This document shows, one piece after another, positions 32,967 through 44,982 of a DNA stretch of 52,849 nucleotides. The position numbers and the translations under genes were made by a program. Below the pieces are notes generated by a model. It was given only the letters and a program-made list of their open reading frames with translations, did no database searches and had not been told where the DNA came from. Each line of letters opens with the position of its first letter. The first letter of the stretch is position 1. The stretch is from Gymnopus androsaceus JB14 (taxonomy: Eukaryota; Basidiomycota; Agaricomycetes; Agaricales; Omphalotaceae). The stretch covers positions 1-52,849 of the forward strand of contig ML769784.1 of the NCBI GenBank assembly GCA_009733575.1. The letters are read 5' to 3'.

Positions 32967-35900
32967 CTACAGATACGTATTCGGCTCGTGTAAATTCCAT
33001 GCACCATCCACACTAGTATTCCTCCCCAGTCCAAAATTGTCATCACTCCAAAGAAGTTGTCCCAACTCGTTCATTGTCACTTCATCGAGCTCCCTCATAC
33101 CAGCCTCAAACATTTCTGACTCCCGGAATAGTATCGTTGGTGCGAGAATATCCCGCCCCGGAAGTCCCCAGCCTAGTCCAAACGGTGATCCCGAGTTGAT
33201 GCCGCCCGTATTTCCACCTCCTTCTTGCCCTTGATCACGGCTGGAAGGAGTCAAGAGTAACGCACTAGATGATAATGCATGGTGATAGTTCTGAGGAGAG
33301 GAGGTCCAAGGTGAAGAAGGGCCAGTATTACGGTTGACAGGAACCGATATACGGGGTGGGTACTCGCTGATTCCTGTTGCCACTGAATTGAAGTTGGAGA
33401 CAATATGAGAGTCAGATCTACTGCGATGATGAAGGGTTGTATTTGAGCTAGCTGGACTCAGTGGAATCGGGTAATTGTTGGGTGGAGACCCAAAGGAGCC
33501 ACTTGATTGTGAACCAGAAGGACTGCTTACGTTCCGGTGTGCATCGATCTACACGATCGCGGGAGGCGTTTAGGTGTTGGCTTAAATTTTATAGTTCGAC
33601 GGTTACTCACAATCATTCGTTTGACAACTTGGCCAAAGGGCTCGTCTCCTTCTTGACTGGAAGCCCCTCGTTTCTTTGAGGGCTTTGAAGGAATATGTGG
33701 CTCAACACCTGTGACCATCACTGAGAATTCTACTTAAAGCCCGGGAAAAAGGAACAACATACTCATTAAACCTTCCAAAAGAGCGATCGCATTCCTCGAA
33801 ACGCTTGAGATGTGCTCCACAGCCCTAGCGCGAATTTAGTCGAGTATGTAGTATTGATGTTTCCTCGACGTACTTGAAAAGATCTAACGCCTCGCGCAGT
33901 TCCGCCCGCCGTATATCCAAGTCCGGACCATCTTCAGCCTTGTAGTGGCACAAGTCGATGAATAAGACTACAGACTGTACGAAAGGGTGAGCATGGATAA
34001 CATAATATGAGACGAAACTTACGGCGGCGAAGCCGTAGAATAACACCATCCACCATTTTAGGAGTATCGCTGATTGTTCGTCGTTGGACTTCAAGAGGTT
34101 TAAAATTGCTCTGGCAGAATTAATGCACTGCTCCCTAGACTTCATCTACGAATGGAATTTATCAACTCGACAGGTAAGCGGGAAGCAGAGTAAGTACGTA
34201 CATATTTGCGATCCTTGTATCCTCTGAATAAGTACGGCCTATGCAGTCGCAATTGTCTTGTTTCCCCCATTAGAAGACATAACGTCAGCTCAAGTCGCTT
34301 CACGTCTTGGCTAGGACCATACGGCGCAGCGGCAGTTGCTGTGGAGTTATTTATTGTATCGCCCTCTTGGAAGTACCGAGGGATATCTTCTTGCATCTTG
34401 CGTAGCTTTGCATCCATTCGCATTACGAATTCATATCCTGTTGGCTCCTGCATATTATCGACGATTTCTCTGTAGATTTCCACAAAGCGGAACCGTGTTA
34501 AAGACAGCGTCATTTCCTAAACTAGATTTGAATATTCCGTCGTTATAGAGCAGTGGTCTGACTTACGGTATATTCCGTAATGGGTCGCTCCTTTAGAGGC
34601 AGTCCCTCGGCAAGGTCAACATCGTTGATATTGGCAGGGAACCCAGTATGGTTCTGAGACGGATGTACAGCATAAGCTCCATTATGCGCGGCAGCATGCG
34701 ACCAGTCATTAAAAATCTAGGGATCCTGTCATGGAAAGCAAAAGAAATTATCAATTGCACAGCGTACCAAACTCCACCAGATTCTTCTGGCAATCTCGCG
34801 TCTGACCACGGAGCTCCATATTCCAGAGTAAGTTCTGTTTTCGGATTCAGAGCCAAGTCTCGAAATGCCTAAATTTTGTGCAATCTGTCCAAAAAGTCGG
34901 TGAGTCGGTGTAATTGCATTATTTTGAAAACCAAGTTCAAAGCGATCCTATTCTGGAAGAATGCTTACCTTTATGGCAGAGCCTAAAAGAGCCCAGTGTG
35001 AGCTGTAGGTATTGAAGAGTTAGATAAAATTCTATGGAAATTGATTGAGAGGGAAAGGATGAACGAGATCTCGGTACTTTTGTGTGGAAAATAATGAGAA
35101 TACGTACTCAGCCTCGTCCAAATTCTGTTGGTAAATACCCATGAGGCTAACAAAAAAATTAAGATTGATACATGATACGAAGAAATACAACCCACATGAG
35201 ACATTGCAAGGCTTCTAAACTATGATTTCCAAAGAAATCACTGACATAAAAACATGCTTGCGCGGCATTGTACATTTTCCTGCTGAGCTCCATCGCTTGG
35301 CTGAATCCAATGTTGAGTGTTCGACATATTTCCGGTTCGATGAGATGTAATGAGAGACACAACACCATAAAGTACACAGATAGGAACGGAACTGAAACAC
35401 GGCAAAGCATAGAAGGATCGCATTCCGAGCCTACAACTCCAAGCGTCGATGTCGAGGACACTTGTTCCATCAACTGGCTTGCCTCGGAAAGAAATGAGGG
35501 AGAGTGTAAAACCTTGGAATACCATTCCAGACGTTTAAACTGAAGTTTTTTTTTGAGTTGTAATATTAAAAAGAAGAAATTTGGCTGACGTAGAAATGAA
35601 CCAAAGTGGCACATTGGCTTTGATTCGGAAGCACCGAGACCAATCTACTGATCACATTAATACTTGGATCGATGAGGAGAGAAAGTGGGTGGCGATCGGG
35701 CAGTCCGATTTGTGGCGTATACCCATCTATTGCAGAGACCGGTGTGGGCATTGAGTGTACTGTTTTCTCGTAAATATCACGGTGTAGTGGCCCCTCTTGA
35801 GACCCGTATACTACCGTTGGGTACGAGTACGAATCGGAAGGGCCGCGCTCTAGCTCCAGCGTGGCTCGAGAGCGATTGACACGGTGACCCATTGCGAAGT

Positions 35901-36513
35901 CTTCCAGCATCATGGCTACATCTTCATCTGTTGATCCAGAGCCATATGAAGACCGAATGGCCGATTTTGGTTTCCCAACTTCAGCCGCATTACCTGTTGG
36001 TGTCAAATCAACAGCTCTGGAAGCATACTCGTCCTGAGATTTATTTGCTGAAGAAGATATCACCGGTGACGAGGTACTTTCTGACCCAGAGGCAATAAGG
36101 TCTGCAGGTAAAAGCTTGGAGAGACGTGATACGACTCGCTCTAAAACCGAAACTCGGTGGAGCACGTCGTCCAAAGTTTCAACCGTGGTCTTATTTGAGC
36201 TGCATAGGCAAAATTTTCGTCATCATCAACATCATGAAGCAGTCCAAAATCATCTAACCTGGAGTGAGTTCTGTCGACCTCTCTGCACACATCCCCCTCT
36301 CCTCTGAGGAGGCACGGTGCACAGGGATAAGCCCGATTGCCTATAGAAGGGTGTGAATATCCTTCTCCGCGGCTACAAATGAAGTTCACATTTAATCTTT
36401 CGCTTTCGGCCTTCAAGACCCGCTGTGAGCATCATTAACAAAGAGAAGCAGAGATTGGGCGTACACTGATAACAGCTTTGGATGGGTCGAGAACAGGTGC
36501 GAGAGTCCGACAT
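32967..36513 (-). CDS. Zn2Cys6 transcription factor with fungal-specific regulatory domain
   Basis: The start at 36513 (MSDSRTCSRPIQS) precedes a binuclear zinc cluster assembled from three exons: CYQC, then RKRKIKC, then NRAYPCAPC and LLRGEGDVC. This gives six Cys in the standard C-x2-C-x6-C-x5-C-x2-C-x8-C order. A coiled dimerisation helix follows (DDVLHRVSVLERVVSRLSKL) and an acidic DEDVAMMLEDFAMG stretch typical of agaric members. The middle region holds helices of the fungal_trans domain: EICRTLNIGFSQAMELSRKM, GGVWYAVQLIISFAFHDR, TRFRFVEIYREIVDN, and LKWWMVLFYGFAAVSF. The C-terminus is Ser/Pro/Gly-rich and ends DGAWNLHEPNTYL at 32967. About ten introns fit and I found no lesion. Such factors bind CGG-type DNA half sites and often control a nearby pathway; the target here is unknown. 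Confidence 0.82.
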
Positions 36514-38319
36514 TGAAACGTCCGTTTCCAACTTGACCGAAAGCCAGAAAGAGATGGAGGAGCAGAAAGAAGAGTGAGCTTTTATCAATCTGCGGTGAAA
36601 GTGTGTAATCGGCCCTCGGGATTCACAGCGTCGGTTCGAAAGGAGAACTTCCCGATTGAATCTGGGACATGAGCTGGTACCAAAGTGCGTATGAGAAATT
36701 GATGAGAAAGGCCAAATACTGATTACGGTTGTCAAATGCTGAATCAGCGCGTTATTAGGGAAAGTCGGGGTGAAATAGGAAGGCAACCCCGCTCTCGATT
36801 TCAAATTCAATGACGCATCAACTACTCACGTGCTCTTTGTTGCTTCTTTCTCCTCCCGTCGATTTCGGATATCCGCCTAGTCTGGATAAAGGATGTACAA
36901 TGGCCGAGTACTGCGCAACGACCTAGACATAGCATGTTCTTCCCGCATTGACCAAGTCCTTGAATATGCATTTGGATTTTGAGTCGTAGTTCAAAGCTAT
37001 TCGGCGTTAAACGGACAAACGAAATCTACCCCTCCCTCTTGCAACCGCTGTCAGGTCAAGCATGTACAAGTACTGCATTTTTTTCGTTTACGACCCGATC
37101 TTGCCCCACCCAAACTGAATCAACCTTCTACTTTAGCCAGCATTAACGGTTTATTCGTTTTTCGTTCCGTTCCTTTCTCTCTGCTTTCAATGCGGAGAAA
37201 ACTGGAGCTGGACAGGAGTATTGTGTAGTCGATAATGTTTCCTTTTTCAAACCTTCATGGGAAATACCTGGTGTTCTATTGAGCGCTCCATTTCTGTCAT
37301 CAAATTATGGAGTAGAACTTGAACATTTGTACCCCAGAGCCTGGCTTACTTGGAAGGTGCAAGGTGCGTCGCTGTGAAGTATTTCCCGGAGATCACTCCT
37401 GATTTGCGTTGTATAAAAAGATGGCCGGACGTGAAGGAGTGTAAAAAGACAAGGTCGGTCTTACTATTACTGCAGTCTTGGTCTAACCAGTCTAGGATTC
37501 AAGCTCTTGCCGGTTACGCTATGCGTTTCGTCTTCCGTTGTATGGCATAGTGTCAAGACACTCAGCACACTGCAAATCGCCATTCAACTGTGTAATGAAG
37601 TCATTTACTTTCTTTTTCTTGCCCCTTCACGACGCATTGTATACCTAGTTGCATTTAAAACTCAAAATGGAAAGTAGAGATAAGTATAGGAAAGCATGGT
37701 TCTGCTGAGTCAAGGACGAACGGTCAAGAACCGGGTTTATCCCAATACAACTGAGCCGATAATTGGTCAGTATGCGATCCGAGTTCTCTCATTCACTCAT
37801 CTTCGGTCTCTCAGGCAGCTTGAAAGGCAATACCATGATGTATTCGCAACCATAGAATCTCAGTTAGTTGAGACAATCGCCGAACACGCTAGTGCTTTCA
37901 AAATCCTTTACCGAATTGTTTCTTGTTTCTCTTTCTTACAGATTTTGATATATCTGTCGATGCAATGCACTTATCAACAGTCGAGTTGGCAGCGTAAGTC
38001 AAAAGATGTGGATCAGTGTACCGTTTTAACTACTTGACCTATATTCTATCTCTTCGTTTTCGGTCTCGATATTGGCTTCTTTACAGACAAATCGTATCGA
38101 ATTCTTCTCCAGAGACGTCGGTGAGCTATCATTTGAAAACTGGAAGCATCGTCAAGCCCGAGGCTCATACTTACCGTATCTGATATCATTATTTCAGGCG
38201 TTGGGATCTCGGATGCAGACTGTACATCACACTACAGTGTGATGCCTGATATTCTTCATAACACTCGTGTTCGAGTTTCAAAACAGCTTTTTCTCTCCTT
38301 TTCATAACCAACCCCCGCA
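36514..38319. other. Gene-poor region, possible coding remnant at 37696-38037
   Basis: Spacer between the transcription factor (minus) and gene L (plus). A plus frame at 37696-38037 contains HLRSLRQLERQYHDVFATIE, with protein-like helical content, but it has no start or splice context that I can defend and no family match. A second plus frame at 37350-37550 is equally unsupported. The last 100 bp should hold the gene L promoter. Confidence 0.35.
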
Positions 38320-39910
38320 ATGAGGAAGGTGATATTCTGGCTCTGGTATGTTAAGCGAACCTCAGTCAATTTTTTCTCTAATCTTACATGGATTAGGTTC
38401 TTGAATGGTCTTGTACAGGGACAGGCACAGCAGCTTAGCCTAACAGTTCCACCAACGGTTACTCAGAATGAGGTTGTTGCTACTTGGAGCTGGAGTGGTG
38501 GACCCGTTTTCTTGCACGTTCCATTGGTTTTGGCGATTGTTCAAGAGAGCCAAACCGTTGCGACTACCATCACAACTCCAAAGGTTACAGGGCCCACGCA
38601 GGGTACAATACCATTCACTATTTCGGAGCCTGGGTAGGATAATAAGCCATCAACGAGACAAAAGAAGTAACCTCTGCATCTAGATCATTTCAAGCAATTC
38701 TCTCTGCACAATTACATTTACCTGCTTTCTCAGTTCAGACTACTGCCAGTTTCACAAGTATATCACCACCCACCCAACAGCTCAGACAACACCTTCCGCG
38801 TAGGTCTTTGCCATGTTATATATCATAATCTGTATCTGACTAGATTTATTTCCAGAACTGCCAATCCAGCATCTTTGACTTCATCGAGCATCGAGTCTGA
38901 TACTACGAATTCGTTAACAAGGTTTGGATTTTCCATACTATGAAGATTACATCCATCATTATTATCTTTCAGCGCTTCAAGTGTCAGACCTACCAGTGCT
39001 TCATCATTGTTGATAACAACGTCTAGCATCTCGTCCATCTTGTAAGCTACACCGTGCGGTCACATGAAGTATCCGCTTATCTCTCTTCCAGATCCACAGC
39101 TACTTCGACAAATAATTCTGGGTTAGTTTTCTGCCCTAGTGCTTGAAGAGATTTCATTGAAGCGCATATAGGCCAATACTGTCCACCATCACCGAGTCGG
39201 GAACAACTGTAGTGACAACTGTGTAAGCCACTTAGATGTGAACAAACAGAATATAGCTGATCTGAATGTCTTTAGCGTCTCCTCGCCGATTACTACCACT
39301 AACGTCAAGACAACATCTGCTTTAACCTCGCAAGTCCAATCCTACTTCATGGATCGTCGCATTTATTAAATTGATTTCACCATTAGCGCAACAGCAGGGA
39401 CTTCTAACGCAAATGCTCACCGCAGCATTCAATAGCACTTCTGGTAGGCTCTATACTAGGCGCCGTGGTCGCCTTTCTACTCCTTGCGTCCTTGGTTTAT
39501 TGTTTATGGCGTCGGCGGAGAACTCAGCGCGAGATGACAACATGAACGTCACCTTCTATCCGGACCAGATGATGGCTATCCCAAGCAAATCCGTTGCCCC
39601 GTCCGATTGGGACGACTTTGATGATGCATCTTCGCTTGCTCCTTCCGACTCGGTGTCGAGAGCAATGCACTCCTTTCCGGAGAAGATCAGACCATTAGCT
39701 CCATCGACAACGATGACTACAGTTTCGGAACAGATAGAATTTCAGACAGAGTCTATCACGTCGTCAGAAACAATGACTATGGCTGGACAGTATTCTACCT
39801 CTCTACAGCCGGGTCCAGTCGATATTCCAGCGTATCACGTACACTGCCGCTACCCCCTCTCCTCCGTCGACGAACATGGGATAGTATCGTCAGTGCGCTT
39901 TCTGTTTTGA
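38320..39910 (+). CDS. Receptor-like single-pass membrane protein L, with frame breaks on both sides of the membrane helix
   Basis: This seventh family member stands alone 18 kb from the array. Exon 1 (38320-38345) and exon 2 (38397-38633) give the signal MRKVIFWLWFLNGLVQGQA and an ectodomain with VVATWSWSGGPVFLHVPLVL; both end in phase 2. At least five small Ser/Thr exons follow between 38870 and 39360 (for example TNNSG and STITESGTTVVTTV), again with phase-2 introns. The membrane helix IALLVGSILGAVVAFLLLA and stop-transfer LWRRRRTQRE lie at about 39445-39530, but in a frame one base away from the last stalk exon. The tail (DDNMNVTFYPDQMMAIPSKS, DDFDDASSLAPSDS) is in the third frame. Read literally, a TGA at 39543 ends the protein just after RRRRTQREMTT. 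The C-terminal WALG motif is not visible. It may be a pseudogene, a tail-less form, or an assembly error. Confidence 0.6.
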
Positions 39911-41629
39911 GAAATATATATACATATCAGTTTCCGGAAAATGTAGTAGCTGCGATCTACGAGTCCTGTCGTTTCCCATACTGGCTGGGACTTTCTTTAT
40001 TTTGTTTAAATTCTCTGGCCGATGGCTGGTTTTCTTTCCTTGCTGCTTGGACACATTACTGTATAGATATTATTCAATTGAGATTCACGGTTCGATACTA
40101 ATATTTTCGCCAAAATCTAGTCTGACCTGCGGGACCTATCCTTGTAGGATTGCTAGCCGCAGCGCAGGATCGGACCTGTTAATGTATACGGTGCTGAAAA
40201 TCTTTATAGACCAACCGGTTATTGGCGATACTATCTAAAAGAGCTCCAAGTTGTGAATAGAAAAGGTGCGCGTTCAAATTTGTGGCCATTATTGGTAACT
40301 ATGGTAAACTTTTCTCAATTATAAAGAGAGACTCCGAGGGCCTCACCTCACCTTTCACTGGAAACGATGCTTAATACGTTCTTGAAGTCGCTTGAAAAAT
40401 GGGGATCACTTCTGAGCACTTCTAGCGTGCTTAAGAATTGAAATTCACACAACCGATAGATACTCGTAGATAAGCGCCCAGATGAGCGTCGAACAAGCGC
40501 CAATAGCTTCTAGAGTTCCAACTTCCACGTACTGGGATTCGGAATCTTCGTCTATCCTTTCTACCATTTCGAAAAGAGACCGATTATTAGAGGACTCAGT
40601 TGTAAGCCGATCGCACTCCTATCACCTATCGATGCCATGTGTTGGCATCATCTCACTCAGCAACCTTTCACCGAGTCCGAACGATATCATGATGTACCGA
40701 TATCCTATCTTCTAGTGTGCGCTTTAATGACCGGAAGTCACGGATGTAAAGGTGACAGAGGTTCTTTGAGGGGACACAAGGTGCGTTCTCCCACTTCTGT
40801 CTCGGATAGCTTCCGTTTCGACCTGCAGCTTCCAGATCCTGGTATCTCGGGTGATGAGGCCTGAAGTTCAGTCCACAGGCATGGTAGACGACTAATATCC
40901 ATTTACTCCTTGGAATCTACTATGGTAGGTTTTAGATGCACTGGACTGTGGAGGTACCTTCCTTTCAGAGAATGGATCTTCTTCAACCAAAGATGTAAAA
41001 AAAACGCACAGATTGGCTGCAGCAACTTCACACCAGTGGGTCTTCACGTATGCCAATTCAGAATCTCGTCAGTTCACAGCTAGCAATATGCCTCACCTTG
41101 TCTGGGTCCTGGTACCTCGAACTGTAGCAGAGTGGGCTCGGACTAGAAGCGTGGCGTAGCACGGTCAGTTGTTTTTCTTCATTCCGGGCTGAAGTCACAT
41201 ACGATAGATCTGGCGTTTTTGCCACCGATGTCGTGCGTTAACACTGTGAATGTGCTTTGTAACTTGACAATGGACAAGTTACGCCGCTAGCGGTCGGACT
41301 GTTGGACTTCAGCCTACGATATTCAGTCGTAACATATAACAATCATCCCGCGATAGCTTACAAAGTACGTTCTATTATTGAATCCCCCTATCCCTGATAG
41401 TTCTTTCGAGTATGGATTCCTCGCTGTGGAAGAGGTACGGAAGTACATAGTACATTATCATACATTATCATCAAAAGACTCACTACGAGCGTTTCTTGGC
41501 GGAACAGCTTTTCACTTATCCTCGACTTCTGGGCGTGAACATGGCTATAAGAGGACAGGTTATCATCCTGAGATTCTTCGAATTGCTTTCGGTTTACTTT
41601 AAAATATAAAACATACAAACACGACTACT
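39911..41629. other. Gene-poor region
   Basis: Short frames (plus 40482-40715 and 40637-40864) show no family match. One begins MSVEQAPIASRVPTSTYWDS and is Ser-rich like family tails, which might mark a decayed relative, but nothing decisive links it. Confidence 0.35.
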
Positions 41630-42240
41630 ATGAAGTTCATCAACAGCCTCATCTCAGCTTTATCTCTTGCTGCTTTTACTGTCGCTTAGTCTGCCGATAG
41701 TTGGTGCTCCTCCCAATCAGACCTTACTGTCACCAGGGTCACTTCTCACAATCAGGATTGACCGTCAGGTACGTGTTAAATAACTTTCTTCGGTTTGATT
41801 TCTCATTCAAAGTACATTTACTATATAGAGCTTTACCTCTTCCTCCAGCGAGCTTGAGATCGCCCTGGGCATCAACGCTTGTGGTACTGACCCATGTCCT
41901 AGTCCCTCAGGCGTCCTCGGTGCCCTTCTCTACACCGGTTCTTTCAACCCCATCTCCAACCCTCCAGATGAGCTTCCCTCCACACTGATACTTCAATGTC
42001 ACAGTTCCCGATTTCCTCTGCCAGGATATGCGCATGCCTACTGTGCCATTTTCTGCTTGTCGGGGTACGTGTTCACTTGCTTACTATATGTATGGGACCT
42101 GAAGCTGACTCACTATGTTTCCTATTCATATTTTGTTCCATTTTTATGCCTCGAATACCCCCTTTTACGAAACGTTCAGTGAGGTACTCGTTGTAGTTTC
42201 GAAGCTAGCGCAGTGGACCCACTAGTAGTGATTTTTCTGT
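41630..42240 (+). pseudogene. Decayed small secreted protein gene
   Basis: ATG at 41630 opens a convincing signal peptide, MKFINSLISALSLAAFTVA, which runs straight into a TAG. The expected mature sequence continues in another frame (NQTLLSPGSLLTIRIDRQ), passes a GT-AG intron (about 41769-41848), and reads LEIALGINACGTDPCPSPSG and LGALLYTGSFNP. It then shifts frame again to YFNVTVPDFLCQDMRMPT. The order resembles a common agaric secreted family with a Cys pair followed by an LGxxLYxGxFNP box and a NxTVTVPxF box. One stop and at least two frame changes in about 500 bp argue for a pseudogene. Confidence 0.55.
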
Positions 42241-42957
42241 AGAAATATGCCGCAAACATACTAAAATATCATGTCTCCGTAATGCAGCACTTCATTGATC
42301 AACCAATCAGTGGATGCATAGATTCTTTAGTATGAAGCAAGTTGCTAGTAGTAGGCACTTGGGACCTGGCCATTCCTGCTGCCTGCTCGACTGCATCAGA
42401 CTTATGCTTGTCCTTCGAACATGAATACTACAATGACGGAATTATTGAACTTTGGCAAGCAACATGGCAAGTATTTTAATGTTCTCGGATGGCGCAGTTC
42501 AACCTGGGACATAGACGTCTGCACCCGGTCTTCGATTGAATCCTGCTCGGAAAGCAGTGGAGTTGTACAGTTCCTAATTCCCGGAATTCAATAATAATTA
42601 ACAAGTATTCCGAATAGTTTTTCATCAAGTATGTTGTTCCGCTCCAACACTGTTCCAGCCACCCGAGAAGACCACGCAGGCCAGCATATCAATTCCCTTC
42701 AGTATTGCCTCATCTGAAATTTAGTCCCGATAGTAGATACTAGTACTGGCACTAGTACTTGATGTAACGGTATGTCTATTCAGGTCTCAACATGCCGATT
42801 ACCCAGCTGCGAGCCTGAGCATAGAAATAACTGAACAGGAAAAACTAATCCTCAATGAATGCATTCTTGACCTGAAATGGAATGGAGTGCGACATACACA
42901 AACCTTGTTCACCTCCGCGTCCCCGAGGGCGATCCATGATAGGACAGTGAAAACGCG
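42241..42957. other. Gene-poor region
   Basis: I see no supported coding segment or repeat. Several in-frame stops occur in all frames. Confidence 0.4.
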
Positions 42958-42965
42958 TATAAAAA
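42958..42965 (+). promoter_or_regulatory. Possible TATA box
   Basis: TATAAAAA lies 113 bp before the ATG at 43071. It is a strong match to a TATA element and the best core-promoter candidate in this gene-poor stretch. It supports transcription of the small frame that follows. Confidence 0.4.
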
Positions 42966-43070
42966 GTCGCTTTTTGGAATGTTTTTATCCAAGCTCTACC
43001 GGGAAAGCCTTCTCCCCCACCACACCATACCAAGTTCGACTTTGTATCCGTATAACCGCGTTTTGCCACC

Positions 43071-43399
43071 ATGAACGTTAATACCTTCACTACCAAGGCT
43101 ACTATGCTGGTATATGGTTGGTGTTGAGTGCATCAATCACTGGCACGGTGCTCGCTCTTCCGACGGCGAACAGTCGTGAAAGGTAGACAGTGATATTGCA
43201 TATTATTATCGTCGGTGCTCATTGTATCTCTGTTCACCGTGTTTAGCATCGTCAAGATTAGAGAAGCCAGCGACTCGGCAGAGAGACGTGCAGATGACTC
43301 CTTTACCTGGTACGTACCAAACATCGCAGTCTTACTTGTTTGGTTTGGAGAGAAGACTGATTCATTAAATTCTCCAGGAAAATGCTGACCCGGGAATGA
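43071..43399 (+). pseudogene. Small secreted protein-like gene, frame broken after the start
   Basis: ATG at 43071 reads MNVNTFTTKATMLVYGWC and stops. One frame over, the hydrophobic stretch WLVLSASITGTVLALPTANS looks like the rest of a signal peptide with cleavage after LA. Two GT-AG introns then join SIVKIREASDSAERRADDSF to TWKMLTRE and a stop at 43397-43399. The mature part would be about 35 residues, basic and acidic, with no Cys. A one-base change near 43112 would explain the break. The product is not recognised; a small effector-like or peptide-precursor role is speculative. Confidence 0.35.
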
Positions 43400-44982
43400 A
43401 CAATGAAACGGAGGTCGAAGGTTGTTCCTATAGGTTGGAAAGCCGCGCAGTTTAGAAGTTTTGTGTATAAGGTCTCGAAAGTTTGTTTATTAATAAGATT
43501 AATTGATTTCTCACTGGTGTGACTAAGATATTGCGCTGCAAGCTTTGAAGTCCGTGTCCTGACTTTTCCTGTCTACTCGAAGTTGCTGCTTGTCAGTGGG
43601 TAAACATGAAAATTGTATGTCCATTGGAGAATATCATCCAGTCTTGTCGGGTTTCAAATGAACATTAATGGCGTCGTCCAAGTCATACCTGCCACAGTGA
43701 CAAGATTGAACAGTTATTTGACAGAACAGGATTTGGTCGCTTCCAGTAGAGTTTGAACGAGAAGTTGAATTATGTATGCCAGAACAAAGCGATGCGGGCG
43801 TGATGCCCTGCCAATTCGAATAAGTGTATCAACTGAAGAAACGGGTGTTTCGGGCACGGAGGGTTCGCGATTCAGACTGTTCAGTGAGGAGTGAAGAAGT
43901 GAAAGACTCGTTCCTGGGCGCTTGACTCAGGCGGGCCGAACAGCTCCCGTGCGCTTCACATGTCATCGTCACAACGACAACGGTCTAACTTTACAGGTTG
44001 TTCAATTCACATGAAAACTACGTAGAACTGTTCCAGCAAGCAAATTTTCAACTTCAACTTTGTCAGAACCATATGTAGCCGATATGCTCAACACTTCTCT
44101 ATGCTCTTGCTAATACATATATTTGAATCGGTTGAATGAAGTGGCCTGATCCTCGCCTGCTTCGTCGGGCATATTCTCGGGAAACTTCTCTTTAAGGAGC
44201 AGCAGGCTACATGAAGGCCTTGAAACTGTTTTTAACCAGATGGCATTCGGTGTGTGCTATCTTTTGACGTTCATATCAAGCTTATACCAGTTATAGATCC
44301 CAAACTCAAAGTATAGCACGTACATCAACCTGCAATAAGATCAATTTAATCTTGCTGCATCTCATCCAACGTCGACTGTATTCAACTCGTGTTTCTTTTA
44401 GGCTAAAGCTGTCGCTTTTCATATCGGATCTCTACCACTTTCTTGTATCTGCTTAACCTTGAAGGCGTGCTTGTGGCAGCCGCGTTGAACTACTGGTTGT
44501 GCTGAATGCTGCAGCTGACGGCTTGTGCATCAGTACAATGATAGTAGAAGGTGTATGAAACGTGTCTTCTGGCTTGCTCGATCGACATTGTCCTGCAGTC
44601 TTCACATCTCGGTCCATTCATCTAATGATCGATCCTTTCATGCACGTAGATTCCAGACTGCTACTTGGCGTTGGTTTTACTTTCTCTCGATCAAACCTAC
44701 TCAAATCCACGGGTCGACATGTTGAGCTTGCGGCGCGTTGCACACGACCAGTGAGCATTTTCTCCCCACTTCCCGTTTCAAGATTGAGTATTAATGCATC
44801 GCTAGTTGATCCTTGGTCTCGTTATCTCTCTGAGCTTTGAAAGCTCTGGATACCCTTCGGAAACTATCAGTGTATTCGTACTCTGCATTACTTGTATTGT
44901 GAGTACGCTATGCGGGTTGCTATGCTTCTATAATTCCCAAACTTACCTCGTCCCCCACAGTATCCTTTATTGCACGGAGAAG
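43400..44982. other. Gene-poor region and probable 5' leader of the GTPase gene
   Basis: No coding segment is supported in 43400-44500. A good GT-AG intron at about 44899-44960 ends 22 bp before the GTPase ATG. Sequence upstream of it is therefore probably a 5' untranslated exon. Confidence 0.4.

Noticed and set aside
37030..37065. SCNRCQVKH-like plus-strand motif suggesting a second zinc cluster
   Set aside because: Only the first Cys pair and a basic residue are present; no third Cys or following CxxC occurs in any splice-compatible frame.
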